Below, piece after piece: positions 53,501 through 64,000 of a DNA stretch of 64,000 nt (position 1 is the stretch's first letter; every line of letters begins with the position of its first letter). The notes beneath the pieces were generated by a model. That model did not search any database, was not told where the DNA came from, and was given only the letters and a program-made list of their open reading frames with translations. Source of the DNA: Rhynchonema sp. JSB1_4 (Eukaryota; Nematoda; Chromadorea; Monhysterida; Xyalidae); NCBI GenBank assembly GCA_030248065.1, contig JASAMV010002897.1:23976-87975 (forward strand). Direction: 5' to 3'. A program made the position numbers and the translations under genes.

Positions 53501-56500
53501 TCGACTCACAATATAAATTGTTCACGCTGGCTACAAGTTACAAAACCGAAGCATTTTCTATTATCATGCATCGTGTTTCGGGTTTCGGTTTTTTTTTCAA
53601 AACCCGAAACCCGAAATACGGACATAGAAAAAATTTATGTTTCGGGTTTCGGGTTTCGGGTCTATCTGGTGGAGCCCTAAGAAAAAACGCCGTCGTTTTT
53701 TTTGCCCAACCCTGATATGCGCCCTCCACCCACTATCGCATTGGTTGGTAAATTTGCCCACAACACTCCATTACAAAATCTCCAAAATGTTCCACAGTTC
53801 ATGATAACATTGCCGCTGCGACACAGGCAGTGAAGATTACCAAGATTGCAGTTAATCTACTAAAACACAGTCAGTCAACTTGAAACATCAGCTAGCCAAC
53901 TCATTTTATTCCAGGCAAGGAGCGAAAAGCGAACGAGGATCAGCCACAAGAAGAGGAAGACGGGGAAGGGGGACGCCCTGAGTTGGGCCCAATCAGGAGG
54001 TGCAAAGTGGTGATCAAGGAGAATAAAGAGTTCAAGGTAGGGTGATGAAACATCTTATTTGCTCGAACAGAAACCCCTGTCTGTGAATGGCTGAAAACAA
54101 CGCTGTGATCGTACATTTTTAAAATGGGTCACAAACCTTGCTGCATCACGTGGTTTTCTTGGATGAGAATATTAGTGTTTTTCGACAGTCGGAAAACTTG
54201 AACAGTATGGCAGTTGAAGAACTTCTGGTAAGTGATCGCTCGTTGAATGTAAAGGTTTATGAATCTTCTCAAAATTAAAAGCGGCCATCACGTGGATGGC
54301 GTGCGGCAAATATGAAAACACAATCAAAGAATTCACTCAGTTAGTGCGAAATGAAGAATGATCTTAAAAACGTGATAAAAAATTGAAAAAATGATCTTCC
54401 AAAAAAAAACGTTTTGCGCACAGAGTTTCGTCGACAAAATGCTGACCACTGGGACGACGTCAGTGATGGTTGGCACAAGCAGTTGGAAACAACAGTTCAT
54501 TGAGGCCGTTACCGTCGAAGGCGCTGGTTAGCGTTTTGCGGTGTTGGTTGAGAAATTAACAGAACATTGCGGCTTGAATTCGCGACTGATATGTGCCTGC
54601 CTGAGCTTTCCATGTGTGGCCCCTCCCCAGAGCCCTCCCAGACTTGCGTATTCGAGAAACGTTTCCGAACAGAGCGCTCGGGGGTTCTATTTTGAATGAA
54701 ATGGGTTTCAATGCGAAAAGATCCAACTTTCCGCTTTTTCGGAAGAACAGCTCTGAAGATGGAGGACTCCGGCAAGTTTGCTGCGAGGCAGTACCCAACG
54801 ACAATGTTACAACCCTACACTGCATGACCAGCCGAAGCTTTTCAAATACCGCCAAAGATTCGCAAAAAAATGTCAAACTTTTTTTTACTTGTCTATATAT
54901 CCTTATCTACATATCACTCTTCTTCACAGACGAAGATGACGATGAGGGTGGTGAGCCAGGCATCTTCGATTACGTGATGCACGCACTGACGATGCCTTGG
55001 AAGCTGCTGTTCGCGCTGGTGCCACCCACAGGTGCGGCCGGTCCTCTTTAATTGGTGACCTTTTTGTCCTCAAAACACACTTATTTATTTGGAGTAACAA
55101 GGCCATTAGGTGAATTCGAATTTCGAAATGACGTGGACCGCAGTGCACCGGCGGCCGTCTGTGAAAACAGGTCGAAACATGGAAAGTGCGCTTAGAAAAT
55201 TGCTGTGAGCAGTTATCCAAACCAATATTGTGTCTTCTAATCTGCTCCTAATAATGTTTGTCGATGACCATTACAATTAGCCAGTTTTCTTTTGACCGCC
55301 AAAGTGGCGCGGCCTGCCGATACCACCACCATAAGACGGCAGACTTTTGCCACCGCACACCAACTACGAATGCAGTATAGTCCAGCCACGTGCTCATGAG
55401 ACGACTTTTTTAAAGCTTGCTTGGCCAGATTCAAAATGCGCCGGTTACACGGGTTTTCGCAAACAAAAGAAAGAGATTGGGCCGAGAGAGATGATGACAA
55501 GTTCCAGCTGGCTGACCTCAACTTGTCGCGTGCTTACGCGAACAGCAACGTTGTTCAGCACGCAAATGTTTTGGGAGTCAAAAGGGAATTTACGCACCGA
55601 GGTGGAGAGCGTGTTTTTAAAAAATGCATGCGTTTCTCTTTCTTTCATTTCCGAAATACGTGGAACCGGAACATTATTGGATCCGTTCAAGTCAACTTCA
55701 AAATAAGTCGTCTCATGAGTTCGTGGCTGGACTATACTCCAATTATACCGTAACCCGAAACCATTACAGACTACGCCGGTGGTTGGCTGTGCTTCGTTGT
55801 GAGCATCATAGCCATTGGTCTAATGACGGCGTTAATAGGTGACCTGGCCAGTCATTTTGGATGCACCGTGGGGCTTGAGGATTCGGTCACCGCACTCACG
55901 ATTGTGGCACTTGGCACCAGTTTACCGGGTAGGTTTGGTTTTGTGATGAAACAATACCTTCATATGCGGTCTGTGTTAAACCTGGTGATCGCATCGGATC
56001 GATTGGCGTGATGGGTTTAGGTGGACTGATCAGATGTGATCGAACCATGCCTAGTAGGTATACTGTATATACCGTATCCATACCTATGCCTGGACAAATC
56101 TGATCCGATCACCAATTTTCATAAAACTCTTGTCACGTTAAAAGGGTGTGTCTAACGTCTCCTAACCCCATGTTTTGTTGGGTGGAATTGAAAGATGACC
56201 TCGAAAGGCCGCCGTGTGCAAAAAACCGCGTCTTCTAACTAGCCAAAACGCGAAATCTTGAGGGTTACTTTTCGAATTAAATCAATTTCCGGACACAAAA
56301 TTCAGACTGAGCTGACGGAAAAAAGCTGCGAAGCGAAACACACACAAACCAGCTTCTACTGTATGTGTTAAATGAAACATTCATTGTGTCCACAGTCAAG
56401 CCAGCAGCCAGAGCGGTGTGTGTTGAGCGTCTACGTGCATTGTATAGGCGGCTGAGCCGGGCTTAAAGAGGAGGCCAGGCAGTAAGGTCCGGTCACCAAA

Positions 56501-59415
56501 CTTGCTGAAAACTTCAGATCCGTTTGTCGCAATTCATGTGAATATAATGCGGTTTATATGAAACCGGTAGCCTCAGTATCGACCGAGAACGATATCGTCA
56601 AAGGTACCAACCCAGGAGTATAAAATATTCCGGACCAGCTGCCCAAAAACGACATTCATAACGTGTAAAGATAGGGCAGCAATCTCTTTTTATTCGCCGG
56701 GTTACGGTAGCACAGCCCAAACCAGCGTGGTCATCAAGCGTTTTGTTCCTCAAATGTCGGTGCGCTTATCTACTGATGGTGAGTTGGCACGCGTGAAACA
56801 TTTTTTTACCCAGTGCAGTTCTGAAACTACCGTAACCCAGCGAATAAAAAGAGATTGGTGATCTATCTTCACACGCTATAAATGTCATTTTTGGGCAGCT
56901 GGTCCGAAATTTATTTTGTTCCCGAGTTAGTACCTTTGACGACGCTGTTCTCGGTCGATACTGCTTCAATTAAAGTTCTGTAAATTGAATTGTGTTGGGA
57001 TTAATGTCGACTATAACCTGTAAAAAGTTGAACAAGTTTGGCGCAGTGCCCCCACTGCCTGGACCCCCGCTTTAAACATGCAATGTTTCAGCAGAATAAT
57101 GCCAAACGTGAGTAGCGCCCACTCAAAAGCGCTTGGAGTTTTGTGTCCGGAAATTGATTTAATTCGAAAAGCAACCCTCAAGATTTCGCGATTTAGCGAG
57201 TTACAAGACGCGGTTTTTTGCACACGCCGGCCTGTCGAGGTCATCTTTCGATTGCACCTCATAAAACATGGGGTTAAGAGACGTTAGACACACCCTTTAA
57301 GAATGGCGGTAGGCTTAGGTTTGCACTTAAAGGGGAAATTGCACATTCCTAATCGCCTTTCAAACTCTACAAGTGTTTAGACAGTCGTGTGGGCATCATG
57401 AAAGTCAAATCACTTGGTACAAACTCTCAAACATGTACCCAGGAGAAGCAGTTTAAAGGGAACAATCGGGAAGAAAATTCGGCGCGGACCGGCCGAATTT
57501 CCACCTGAGCATTCAGGCAAATTGCCTGATCAAAAAGCTGTCAAGACGACAGAATGTTTCGCACGATTCTTGAAACTCACTAACTATAGAATTTCGCTTT
57601 TCTTTATATTTCGAATTTCGACGAATTGTTCCAGCGCGACAAGCAGAGCATGAAACATTCAGCAGACACGCTGGAACAATTCGTCGAAATTCGAAATATA
57701 AAGAAAAGCGAAATTCTATAGTTAGTGAGTTTCAAGAATCGTGCGAAACATTCTGTCGCCTTGACAGCTTTTTGATCAGGCAATTTGCCTGAATGCGCAG
57801 GTAGAAATTCGGCCGGTCCGCGCCAAATTTTGTTCCCAGTGGCTTGTCTTAAACGGAATCTCCTGGGTATAGTCTGTTGATTATATTTCGACATAGTGTA
57901 TAAGCCCCATTCAGCGATGTTTGGAGCGGGCTGGGTCGACGCCATTCTAAATGAATCTTTCAGGCATTGCCAACTCATTCGCAGAGCCATTGAACATTGT
58001 TGGTGCTGTGCGATCACAGGCCACGTGTTTTTGCGCCACGCGGCAAGCAATGTTCAATTGGTCTTTTGCCTGAGTTGGCAATGCTTGAAACATTCATTTA
58101 GAATGGCGTCGACCCAGCCCGCTCCAAACATCGCTGAATGGGGCTTATACACTATGTCGAAATATAATCAACAGACTATACATGTTTGAGAGTTTGTACC
58201 AAATTATTTGATTTTTGTGATGCCCACATTGCTGTTTAAACACTTGTAAAACTTGAAAGGCGATTAGGAATGTGCAATTTCCCCTTTAAGATCAGTTTTG
58301 TGTTTGGGCTCAGGCTTAGGCTTAGGCCTATTCGTTTTTTAGGTTCTGCTCTTTTGGAACTCTGCTCTTTTTCACTTGCTCAAAGTGGTCTTGCTAAGAA
58401 TGTGGGGCTATGTGATACTCGGTGATTGAATCAAGCCGATCAGGTCTTAACGTACATATTATGTCCATGTTTACTGCGTGCTTGGGCAATATATTGAAGC
58501 ATCCTGATCTAAGTAGACAATTGCCCGCAATTATACAAGCGAGAGCCACCCATGAATTTCAGACACGTTCGCGAGCAAAACTGCCGCAATGGGTGACCCT
58601 CATGCAGACAGCTCAATTGGTAACGTCACGGGAAGCAATGCTGTGAATGTGTTCCTCGGCATTGGTATTGCGTGGAGTATTGCTGCCATCTATCATTGGT
58701 AAAAGTAACCTTATGGTTTTAAAATGGGAAAAGCTCTCGTTTAATTTCTTCGTGCCGTGGCGACACAAGATTCTCTGACACGTTGATTGCTCTGCGACGT
58801 TGTTTTTGGCTTCCCTGATTATGACCACATTATAAATTTTCGTGAGCCGGCAAATACACTTCTCTGGAATTTATCAGGTCGAGGTTTTGGAGTTTACGAT
58901 CGGTGAGCATTGGAACGGAACCTGAGAATTGAGAATTTGAGCACAACAAACGTTGTTTCTTCGACAACGACAATTTTTACACTCTCTGTTGAGTTGAAAA
59001 TTTTCTAATCTCGCCCAAAAGCATCGATTACCTTGGAGTACATGCGCTCACCGTTATTATACAACATCGTCTGCTGTCACAAAGCAAACTCGCATTATTT
59101 TGCTCACGTTGGGTTTAGGTTCATTTGCGTCTAAAGCTTTTCACATAATACCGTATACCGTCATTCAGGGTTAACGACACGGAATTCGAAGTGAAAGCCG
59201 GCGATCTAGCATTCAGCGTCACTTTATTCTGCGTCGGCGCAACTTTGCTGGTGGTTCTGCTACAGCTGAGACGTCACTTACCCCTGTTTGGCCAGGGCGA
59301 ACTCGGTGGTCCGTTCACGCCCAAAGTAATAAGCGCGACAGTGTTCGTTGCCAGTTGGATACTGTACTGCACATTGTCGACGTTACAGGTGTACTGTATC
59401 ATTCCTGGCTTTTGA
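44545..59415 (+). CDS. ncx: Na+/Ca2+ exchanger (SLC8/NCX/Calx family), complete
   Basis: Nineteen exons: 44545-44796, 45080-45257, 45765-45967, 47179-47280, 47886-47945, 48211-48387, 48647-48739, 49621-49774, 50079-50265, 50949-51096, 51516-51643, 51985-52082, 52237-52365, 53915-54036, 54424-54526, 54930-55031, 55770-55928, 58563-58698, 59169-59415. They join in phase to 925 aa, normal for the family. It is a plasma-membrane antiporter that expels Ca2+ in exchange for Na+. Visible: signal peptide, NGTEC, TM1 ending [12 protein letters not shown], alpha-1 repeat with [20 protein letters not shown] (111-130), Calx-beta 1 (about 356-470, GHYTC, DDEDF), Calx-beta 2 (about 519-593, [16 protein letters not shown]), acidic DEDDDEGG, alpha-2 repeat with [23 protein letters not shown] and [14 protein letters not shown], and C-terminal GELGGP. 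Intron 10 appears to use a GC donor. The start is the first ATG giving a signal peptide. Confidence 0.95.
46207..46995 (-). mobile_element. hAT-like family 1, copy 3, in exchanger intron 3
   Basis: CAGGGTTGGATTAAAAAA and TTTAATCCAACCCTG ends, target duplication TACGTGAG (46199-46206, 46996-47003). 789 bp; the 74-codon ORF is at 46626-46850 on the minus strand. Confidence 0.92.
49066..49345. mobile_element. Foldback MITE in exchanger intron 7
   Basis: Long imperfect inverted repeat sharing CCTCATGCATTTTTACAGAC, GTTCGAAGTCGAAGCAGG and CACAGTCAACAAGCCACGCA with the element at 52458. The outer ends are eroded; boundaries approximate. Confidence 0.75.
52237..52365 (+). CDS. ncx: Candidate cassette exon of the exchanger (43 codons)
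   Basis: A 129-bp open block between TTTCAG and GGTAATT splice sites, entering and leaving in phase 1, so it can be included or skipped without changing frame. It encodes a hydrophilic, Gln/Thr/Pro-rich segment within the second Calx-beta region, the place where known exchangers vary by alternative splicing. It shows no similarity to known variants that I can recall; exon status is inferred. Confidence 0.6.
52458..52734. mobile_element. Foldback MITE in exchanger intron 13
   Basis: 277 bp with nearly full-length inverted arms (TAGTAAGTTTCTAATTTCG and complement, then GCCTCATGCATTTTT), flanked by TA. Same family as 49066-49345. Confidence 0.85.
52929..53714. mobile_element. hAT-like element, family 3, in exchanger intron 13
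   Basis: Ends CAGGGTTGGGCAAAAAACG and TTTTGCCCAACCCTG with a perfect 8-bp target duplication ATATGCGC (52921-52928, 53715-53722). 786 bp, no transposase. It encloses a second inverted-repeat block at 53372-53679. Confidence 0.93.
53372..53679. repeat. Inner inverted repeat with CCCGAAA arrays
   Basis: Ends TAGGGCTC and GAGCCCTA, then CCAGATAGACCCGAAACCC arms. CCCGAAA/TTTCGGG heptamers occur in short arrays at both ends and twice internally. Probably a nested MITE. Confidence 0.75.
55378..55734. mobile_element. TA-flanked MITE in exchanger intron 16
   Basis: Ends TAGTCCAGCCACGTGCTCAT and ATGAGTTCGTGGCTGGACTA, flanked by TA. The terminal repeat is related to the 326-bp family at 33179, but the interior differs. 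357 bp. Confidence 0.85.
56142..57296. mobile_element. TTAA-flanked palindromic element 1 in exchanger intron 17
   Basis: Ends AAGGGTGTGTCTAACGTCTC and GAGACGTTAGACACACCCTT between TTAA tetramers, the target duplication of piggyBac-type transposons. The arms extend for several hundred bases (AAAACCGCGTCTT, TCCGGACACAAAA). A separate palindrome (56574-56963) occupies the loop. Confidence 0.8.
56574..56963. repeat. Palindrome nested in the loop of element 1
   Basis: Ends CAGTATCGACCGAGAAC and GTTCTCGGTCGATACTG; arms include CAGCTGCCCAAAAA and TTACGGTAGCACAGCCC-like sequence. About 390 bp. Confidence 0.8.
57438..57867. mobile_element. Nested palindrome A in element 2
   Basis: Ends CCCAGGAG and CTCCTGGG, flanked by TA. 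Arms of about 200 bp, almost exact around 57555-57750, meeting at about 57650. Sequence CAATTTGCCTGA lies in both arms. Confidence 0.88.
57870..58178. mobile_element. Nested palindrome B in element 2
   Basis: Ends TAGTCTGTTGATTATATTTC and its complement, flanked by TA, directly abutting palindrome A. Arms of about 130 bp (CATTCTAAATGAAT, GGGCTGGGTCGACG). Confidence 0.88.
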
Positions 59416-59846
59416 GAATTTTTTTTCGGTGGTCCGGATTCCTGAAGCGGCTAAATATAAAGGTACCGTAATGAATGTATCGTTTTTATGTCAAAATTAA
59501 CGACCGGATCTTTTTTGATCGCGGAGGCAGGTTTAACGCAGACCGATCCGATTAACTTAACAATAACTCTGAATCGAGCCGAAGTCATTTTGTTGATTTT
59601 TTGCCCTTCCCGCACGCCAGTACCCGTTTCGGGAATTTGGACCATGTGCACAGTTGCATATGACAAAAATTGGCTCATCGCTGCTGACCTGTTGTGTTTG
59701 CACAGAAACACTTTGCGAACAACTGCAGTCAACCGTCTCTTTATAGTGACTCTTTGTTTGTGAAACGAGAACTTGAAGGTGCACCGATAAAACAGCTTGA
59801 CGCCCGATCGGCTTTCAGAGTTGTTTAGGGCGCCCTTAGTCATAGT
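59416..59846. other. Exchanger 3' flank
   Basis: No further gene. No unambiguous AATAAA follows the stop at 59413-59415 within this stretch; AATATAAAG at 59454 is the nearest variant. Confidence 0.45.
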
Positions 59847-60075
59847 GGAAAATGGAAATGGAATGCAAAAAAATGGAAAATGGAAATGAAACTGCAGCAG
59901 TCATGTTTTGACATGTGACAAAAACATTTTCTGTTCCACCCAATTCTCGGCAGCTGATTGGTCAGATTTCACACAGAAAATGTTTTGTTTCATTTCCATT
60001 TTCCAGTATGCCCTCAGTCATAATGGAAATGGAAATGGAAAACTTGGACATAGAATATTTTTTGCATTTCCATGT
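59847..60075. repeat. GGAAATGG / CCATTTCC inverted repeat cluster
   Basis: Two GGAAATGGAAATGGAA-type tracts in plus orientation and two CATTTCCATTTTCC-type tracts in minus orientation, with AGTCATAATGG nearby. Probably a degraded foldback element; boundaries not defined. Confidence 0.55.
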
Positions 60076-61438
60076 CCATGTTGGCAGCGTGCATGTCACG
60101 TGCGCCCTTCTCACGACATTTTGAATAGTCTTTGTCGTGCGCTCGTGTCAAGCCCCCATCGTGTCATTATAACGAGGGCAGACTGCATCATACCAACATG
60201 TGATAGCAGATTAGGCGCCCATTCATTTTATTTGGTGATGTGTTTTTGTGAGGAGGCCAGTTTTACAAAATGTGCATGCGAACATTTGAATGGTGTACAT
60301 GATGCTTAATTTTTCATTCTCGGTAAAATCAATAATAATTTCCATTTTTTATTAAATCGGATATGGAAATTGAAAAATTCTCAGAAGTCGTCGAAATACT
60401 TCGTCAAACCGCCAGAATCTCATTTAGTTTGAAAAAAAGTGAAGCAAACAAAAACTTGTGACCGCAGGACGAGATTGTACATCGTTCGATATTTAGGTAT
60501 TGATCAACTTCTTTGTATCCACTTATTACCCTTACGTATGCTGTTGCAAATTGTTTCGTAACGTGTAACACGTTTGTCAAGGAAATATCTTCAAAATATT
60601 ATGCATTTTTTCGTTTCGATGTTCATTTACTTCATTCAATTTCTCTAAAGGTCAGTTGGGTGTAAAGGTCGGGGAAGCTCGGTCGACAGCTCATGTGAGA
60701 GACCTCGGTGTAACCTGAAACATTACGTTAATAACTGCATTCATTAACTGTGCAGTTTTGGATTTAAACCTTTCTCCAAATTATTCTAAATTAAATTTGG
60801 ATTTAAATTTTCTCTATCTCATTTTGTGGCCGAGGCAAGCGGTGGACACTAGTTCGGAATGGCTTGGAAGTTGACGTATTCAATTTGCGAATAAGATCAA
60901 TTTACCTTTAAATAAATTATTCGACAAATATATTTTCATGTATAACGCTCTTGAATCACCGACTTCATGTTTTTTTGAAACCACATGTCGATTCCAAGGC
61001 ATAAGTTGTCATTCTGATATTCGTATAATTGTCTGATATTCTGGTCAAAAAACTCGAGCTGGTAATAAAAGATTTTTATTGAAATTTGCCCGGTTGTTTG
61101 TGATGTCCCCCGGTTGCGCACAATCCTTCATTGGCGGGACGGAGTGATCACGTTGCGTTTTGTATGCGGTGCACATTTCAGGTACTGTGACGCAAACGCT
61201 TCTTTGAGCTTGCGCACAATATACTGTAGGAATATTGTTGTCAGGTTCAGGAAGATCGCCGATCCAAATAGTTTCGCGTGACGTGCTCTCACCCCCCATG
61301 ACGCGATCTCAGGAAATTGGAGTCGGCTTAGGCTTTGGGCTAGTACCGGACCCGAGCCGCATATTTAATCACGTCCATGTTTAATCACCCCTGATGTGTG
61401 TAGAAAATCCCTGTGCTGTTGGGATTATAACGATTGTG
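60076..61438. other. No gene recognised
   Basis: AT-rich; the longest frame is below 135 codons and featureless. Confidence 0.5.
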
Positions 61439-63008
61439 TGACAACGTCGTCCTTTGCGGTATCGTCGCTCCTATTAATAACGTCGTCCTTTTTGTCATGG
61501 TCGCGCGTTATTTGGATATCGTCGCGCGTAACCAACATGTGGTATAAACAAGACAGATGCGCGCACAGATCGCCGTTATCACATGCCAGAATATACTGTT
61601 GAACTTAAAAATAATCAGATAACAAGATTATTAGGTCACGTGCTGCTCCTGGTGTCGAAAGCTGATCTCATGGCCAAGTTGAATAAAATAAGAAAACTGC
61701 ACGATTCGCGGCTATTATCATGCAAACAAACAAACAGCACACATGGCATAACTATTAATAACCGTATTCAATCAAACTTTAACCGATTTTCGTGATCTAA
61801 ACTTTAATGTAATCCGACAGCCAAGCTCATCAGCACCATTACTGAATCAGAACAATGATTGTCAGATAAGCTTTGTTTACAGCTGCATTTCACACTTTTT
61901 TTGTGTACCTGTGGTGGCATACAGTATGTATGTATAACGCATAGGAACGATTTTCACGGTAATATCAAATTCAAACTTGCATCCAATCAGCGTTCAGCAG
62001 GTGAGACGGATTATTGAGAGCACCAGGTGTACCAGAGCAGGCAAGGCAACATACAGAAGGTTATTTGTCTGCTGCATTGTGTCTGCCAAACACAATCAAG
62101 TTTCTTTCTGCTCTCTGTTTAGATTGTTGCGTTGTTGTTGCTTTGCTTTGTGTTTTTTTGTGTTTTTTGATGACTTACACCAACATAAATTTAGCCAATA
62201 ATGCCTCGTCGGGCTGCTCGTAATCGCCAACTTGGCGACTTCGGTGTTGCCGAACGGGACCACATGTCGCAGTACGGCGACCCGTCGCTGTACCCGTATG
62301 ATTAAAAACGCTGGCGGGGTCACACATTTCAGTTTCGAGTGATGTTCAAGTGTATCCTTGATGTTCAGGCACATTCGACGGCCGTCGACATCAATCTGAT
62401 GCAATCAATGTTCAGCGAGGTCTCCAGTGTTGAGAATGAAATCCATTATTTGAATCTTGTGTCAATGCATAGCCCCATTCCTCATTCTATGATGATGAGC
62501 TTGGAAGATTAGACATAATGTGAATTGAGCATTAGTGTTCTTGCCTGTTTCCCTCTGTTCCAGCTAAATCTGTCATTTCTTCAGGCCTGATGGTGTTTTA
62601 CAGCTGTTATGTTATTCTTGTATATGTACATGTTCATTGATATATCTCATGTCCACTGTTGTTCATAATCTGTCTATACATATGTACAGGTCTGTCATAT
62701 CTGTTGTTCTTGCTTCCTGACACTTGCGCGATATTTTCACTTATCGGCTTTGTGTTTCCTCTGTTTCTTTCATGATATTTTCAGGAATGTACTGTACTCT
62801 CATCTCAGTTCGTCCTAATCATACATCATGTGTTGCCTTTTGCGCTGATAAAATAATACACAGGTACAGTATGTACATGCATACGTACTACCTGGCAGAC
62901 AGCACACATTTATGGTTACGCGCGACGTTATCCATTTATGCGCGACAAAGACCTAAAGGACGACGTTGTTAATAAGAACGACGATACAGCAAAGGGCGAC
63001 GATGTCGC
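61439..63008. mobile_element. Element with about 90-bp terminal inverted repeats
   Basis: The left end contains ACAACGTCGTCCTTTGCGG, ATCGTCGCTCC, TCGCGCGTTAT and CGTCGCGCGTAACC. The right end carries the same blocks in reverse complement and in the same order, with about 80 percent agreement by eye. Length about 1.57 kb. The interior has only short frames: 61583-61795 (70 codons) and 62202-62306 (34 codons, Arg-rich start MPRRAARNRQ). No transposase domain is recognisable. Confidence 0.7.
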
Positions 63009-64000
63009 CGGACCGCTGTTGGTCATCAAAGCAGCCAAAAGTATTCGAAGACCATGGAGCGTCTTCGGCATGTTTGGGAAACTTTGTATATATAGTTCAA
63101 CCACTAGCTCATGAGACCATCGTGAACTGAAGCTGGCTTTGTTTTTTAACTTTGAACCATCACTTTGGGTGAACCGTTATCATTAGCATTCTTCGTAGAT
63201 GTCTGCCAATAGTCGGCAACGACACCAGTCAAAATGAGTCCAATCTCGAAGCAATCGAGATCGAGATCAAGCAACCTTTGCATCGACTTTGAACACATAC
63301 ATATAGTTGAATGTCACGTAGCCTCGTTGTACACTCAATCGCGAAGTACCGGAGGAACACGTTTATGAAAGTCAGCCAAGAAAAAGAGCAAAGAGCTAAA
63401 AATATAGCCCAGAATCATAACCGAACACGGCGTAATACAGAACACGAGCTCAAAACTGAATTTGATAATCAAGTGACGAACTAGTCACATGACATCGTGT
63501 GCAGTTCAGCATTCCGCAGAACGTACAAAACACAATTGGACCTGAAAAAATAATACGAGCTTCTAAAAATAACAGTAATACTTGAAGCATGTGGCAGCAA
63601 TTTAGACTGCGAATATGAAAGAAAATAAAGATAACACTGCAGAGAAACTTTAGCCTAACAGATAGAATTCACGTGGTTGCTTTCCGTTCAGGCAGAACTG
63701 CAAGTTTATACTATTTAAAGTGTAGTGATATTATAATGAGTAATAATTTACGAGTAATCATAAGATAATGATATGTAATAATGTAACACGAACAGCAAAC
63801 TTTTGATAACGTTCAAAAGAGCAACTGTCGCAATTACACGCGTGAAATGTAGGCTCAGAACCGATAGGAATTTGGAACCAAACACCTGACGCAAAAAGAA
63901 AAAGTGAAAGAAGAAATGTGTGTCAATTGATAAAAAGCGGGTTTCAAACATTTAAAAATAAATTGAGATGCAAGCCCACCCATAATTCTATTTACGATGT
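63009..64000. other. No gene; lone MITE-end-like sequence at 63088-63115
   Basis: TATAGTTCAACCACTAGCTC resembles one terminal repeat of the TAGTCC MITE family, but no partner end lies within the window. The remainder is AT-rich and featureless. Confidence 0.35.

Larger units (their letters stand above)
57331..58285. mobile_element. TTAA-flanked palindromic element 2 in exchanger intron 17
   Basis: Ends AGGGGAAATTGCACATTCCT and the complement, between TTAA at 57327-57330 and 58286-58289. The outer arms (to about 57437 and from 58179) meet at a CATGTA centre that has been split by two further palindromes. Confidence 0.85.

Overview
The window is animal nuclear DNA from an invertebrate. The genes are split by many spliceosomal introns (about 60-100 nt in the receptor genes, up to 2.6 kb in the exchanger gene). 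The gene content is metazoan: a Calx-beta Na+/Ca2+ exchanger, a leucine-rich-repeat membrane protein and two rhodopsin-like receptors. The phylum cannot be fixed from sequence alone. The receptors look most like nematode-type or other ecdysozoan orphan receptors, but this is an inference.

Layout. 1-12168 is one long retroelement-like unit bounded by a 176-bp direct repeat (TATA box and AATAAA inside). Its leader plus the start of its only long ORF is tandemly duplicated (160-7253), and no polymerase is recognisable. 12427-14130 and 20036-21553 (minus strand) are two tandemly duplicated, apparently intact seven-transmembrane receptor genes of 7 exons each. The stop codon and last eight residues of the second lie in the terminal inverted repeat of a MITE. 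Between them lie a broken gene-like ORF (15989-17011), a short possible exon and a hAT element. 22.5-25.5 kb is transposon-rich: a 33-bp-arm perfect hairpin, a foldback MITE, and a hAT relic with a transposase C-terminus interrupted by another palindrome.

25598-31761 (plus strand) is a 10-exon gene for a secreted-then-anchored LRR protein (about 807 aa). 31.8-44.5 kb is intergenic, with two 326-bp TA-flanked MITEs, a 193-bp (CA)n tract and degenerate repeats. 44545-59415 (plus strand) is a complete 19-exon Na+/Ca2+ exchanger gene (SLC8/NCX, 925 aa), including a 129-bp phase-symmetric candidate cassette exon. Its introns carry at least seven terminal-inverted-repeat insertions, with two TTAA-flanked palindromes in intron 17 that enclose further palindromes. 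59.4-64 kb has no supported gene but holds an element with about 90-bp terminal inverted repeats.

The protein genes show no operon-like or pathway relationship. The recurring theme is insertion of short inverted-repeat transposons (hAT-like with 8-bp target duplications, TA-flanked, TTAA-flanked) into gene introns and gene ends.
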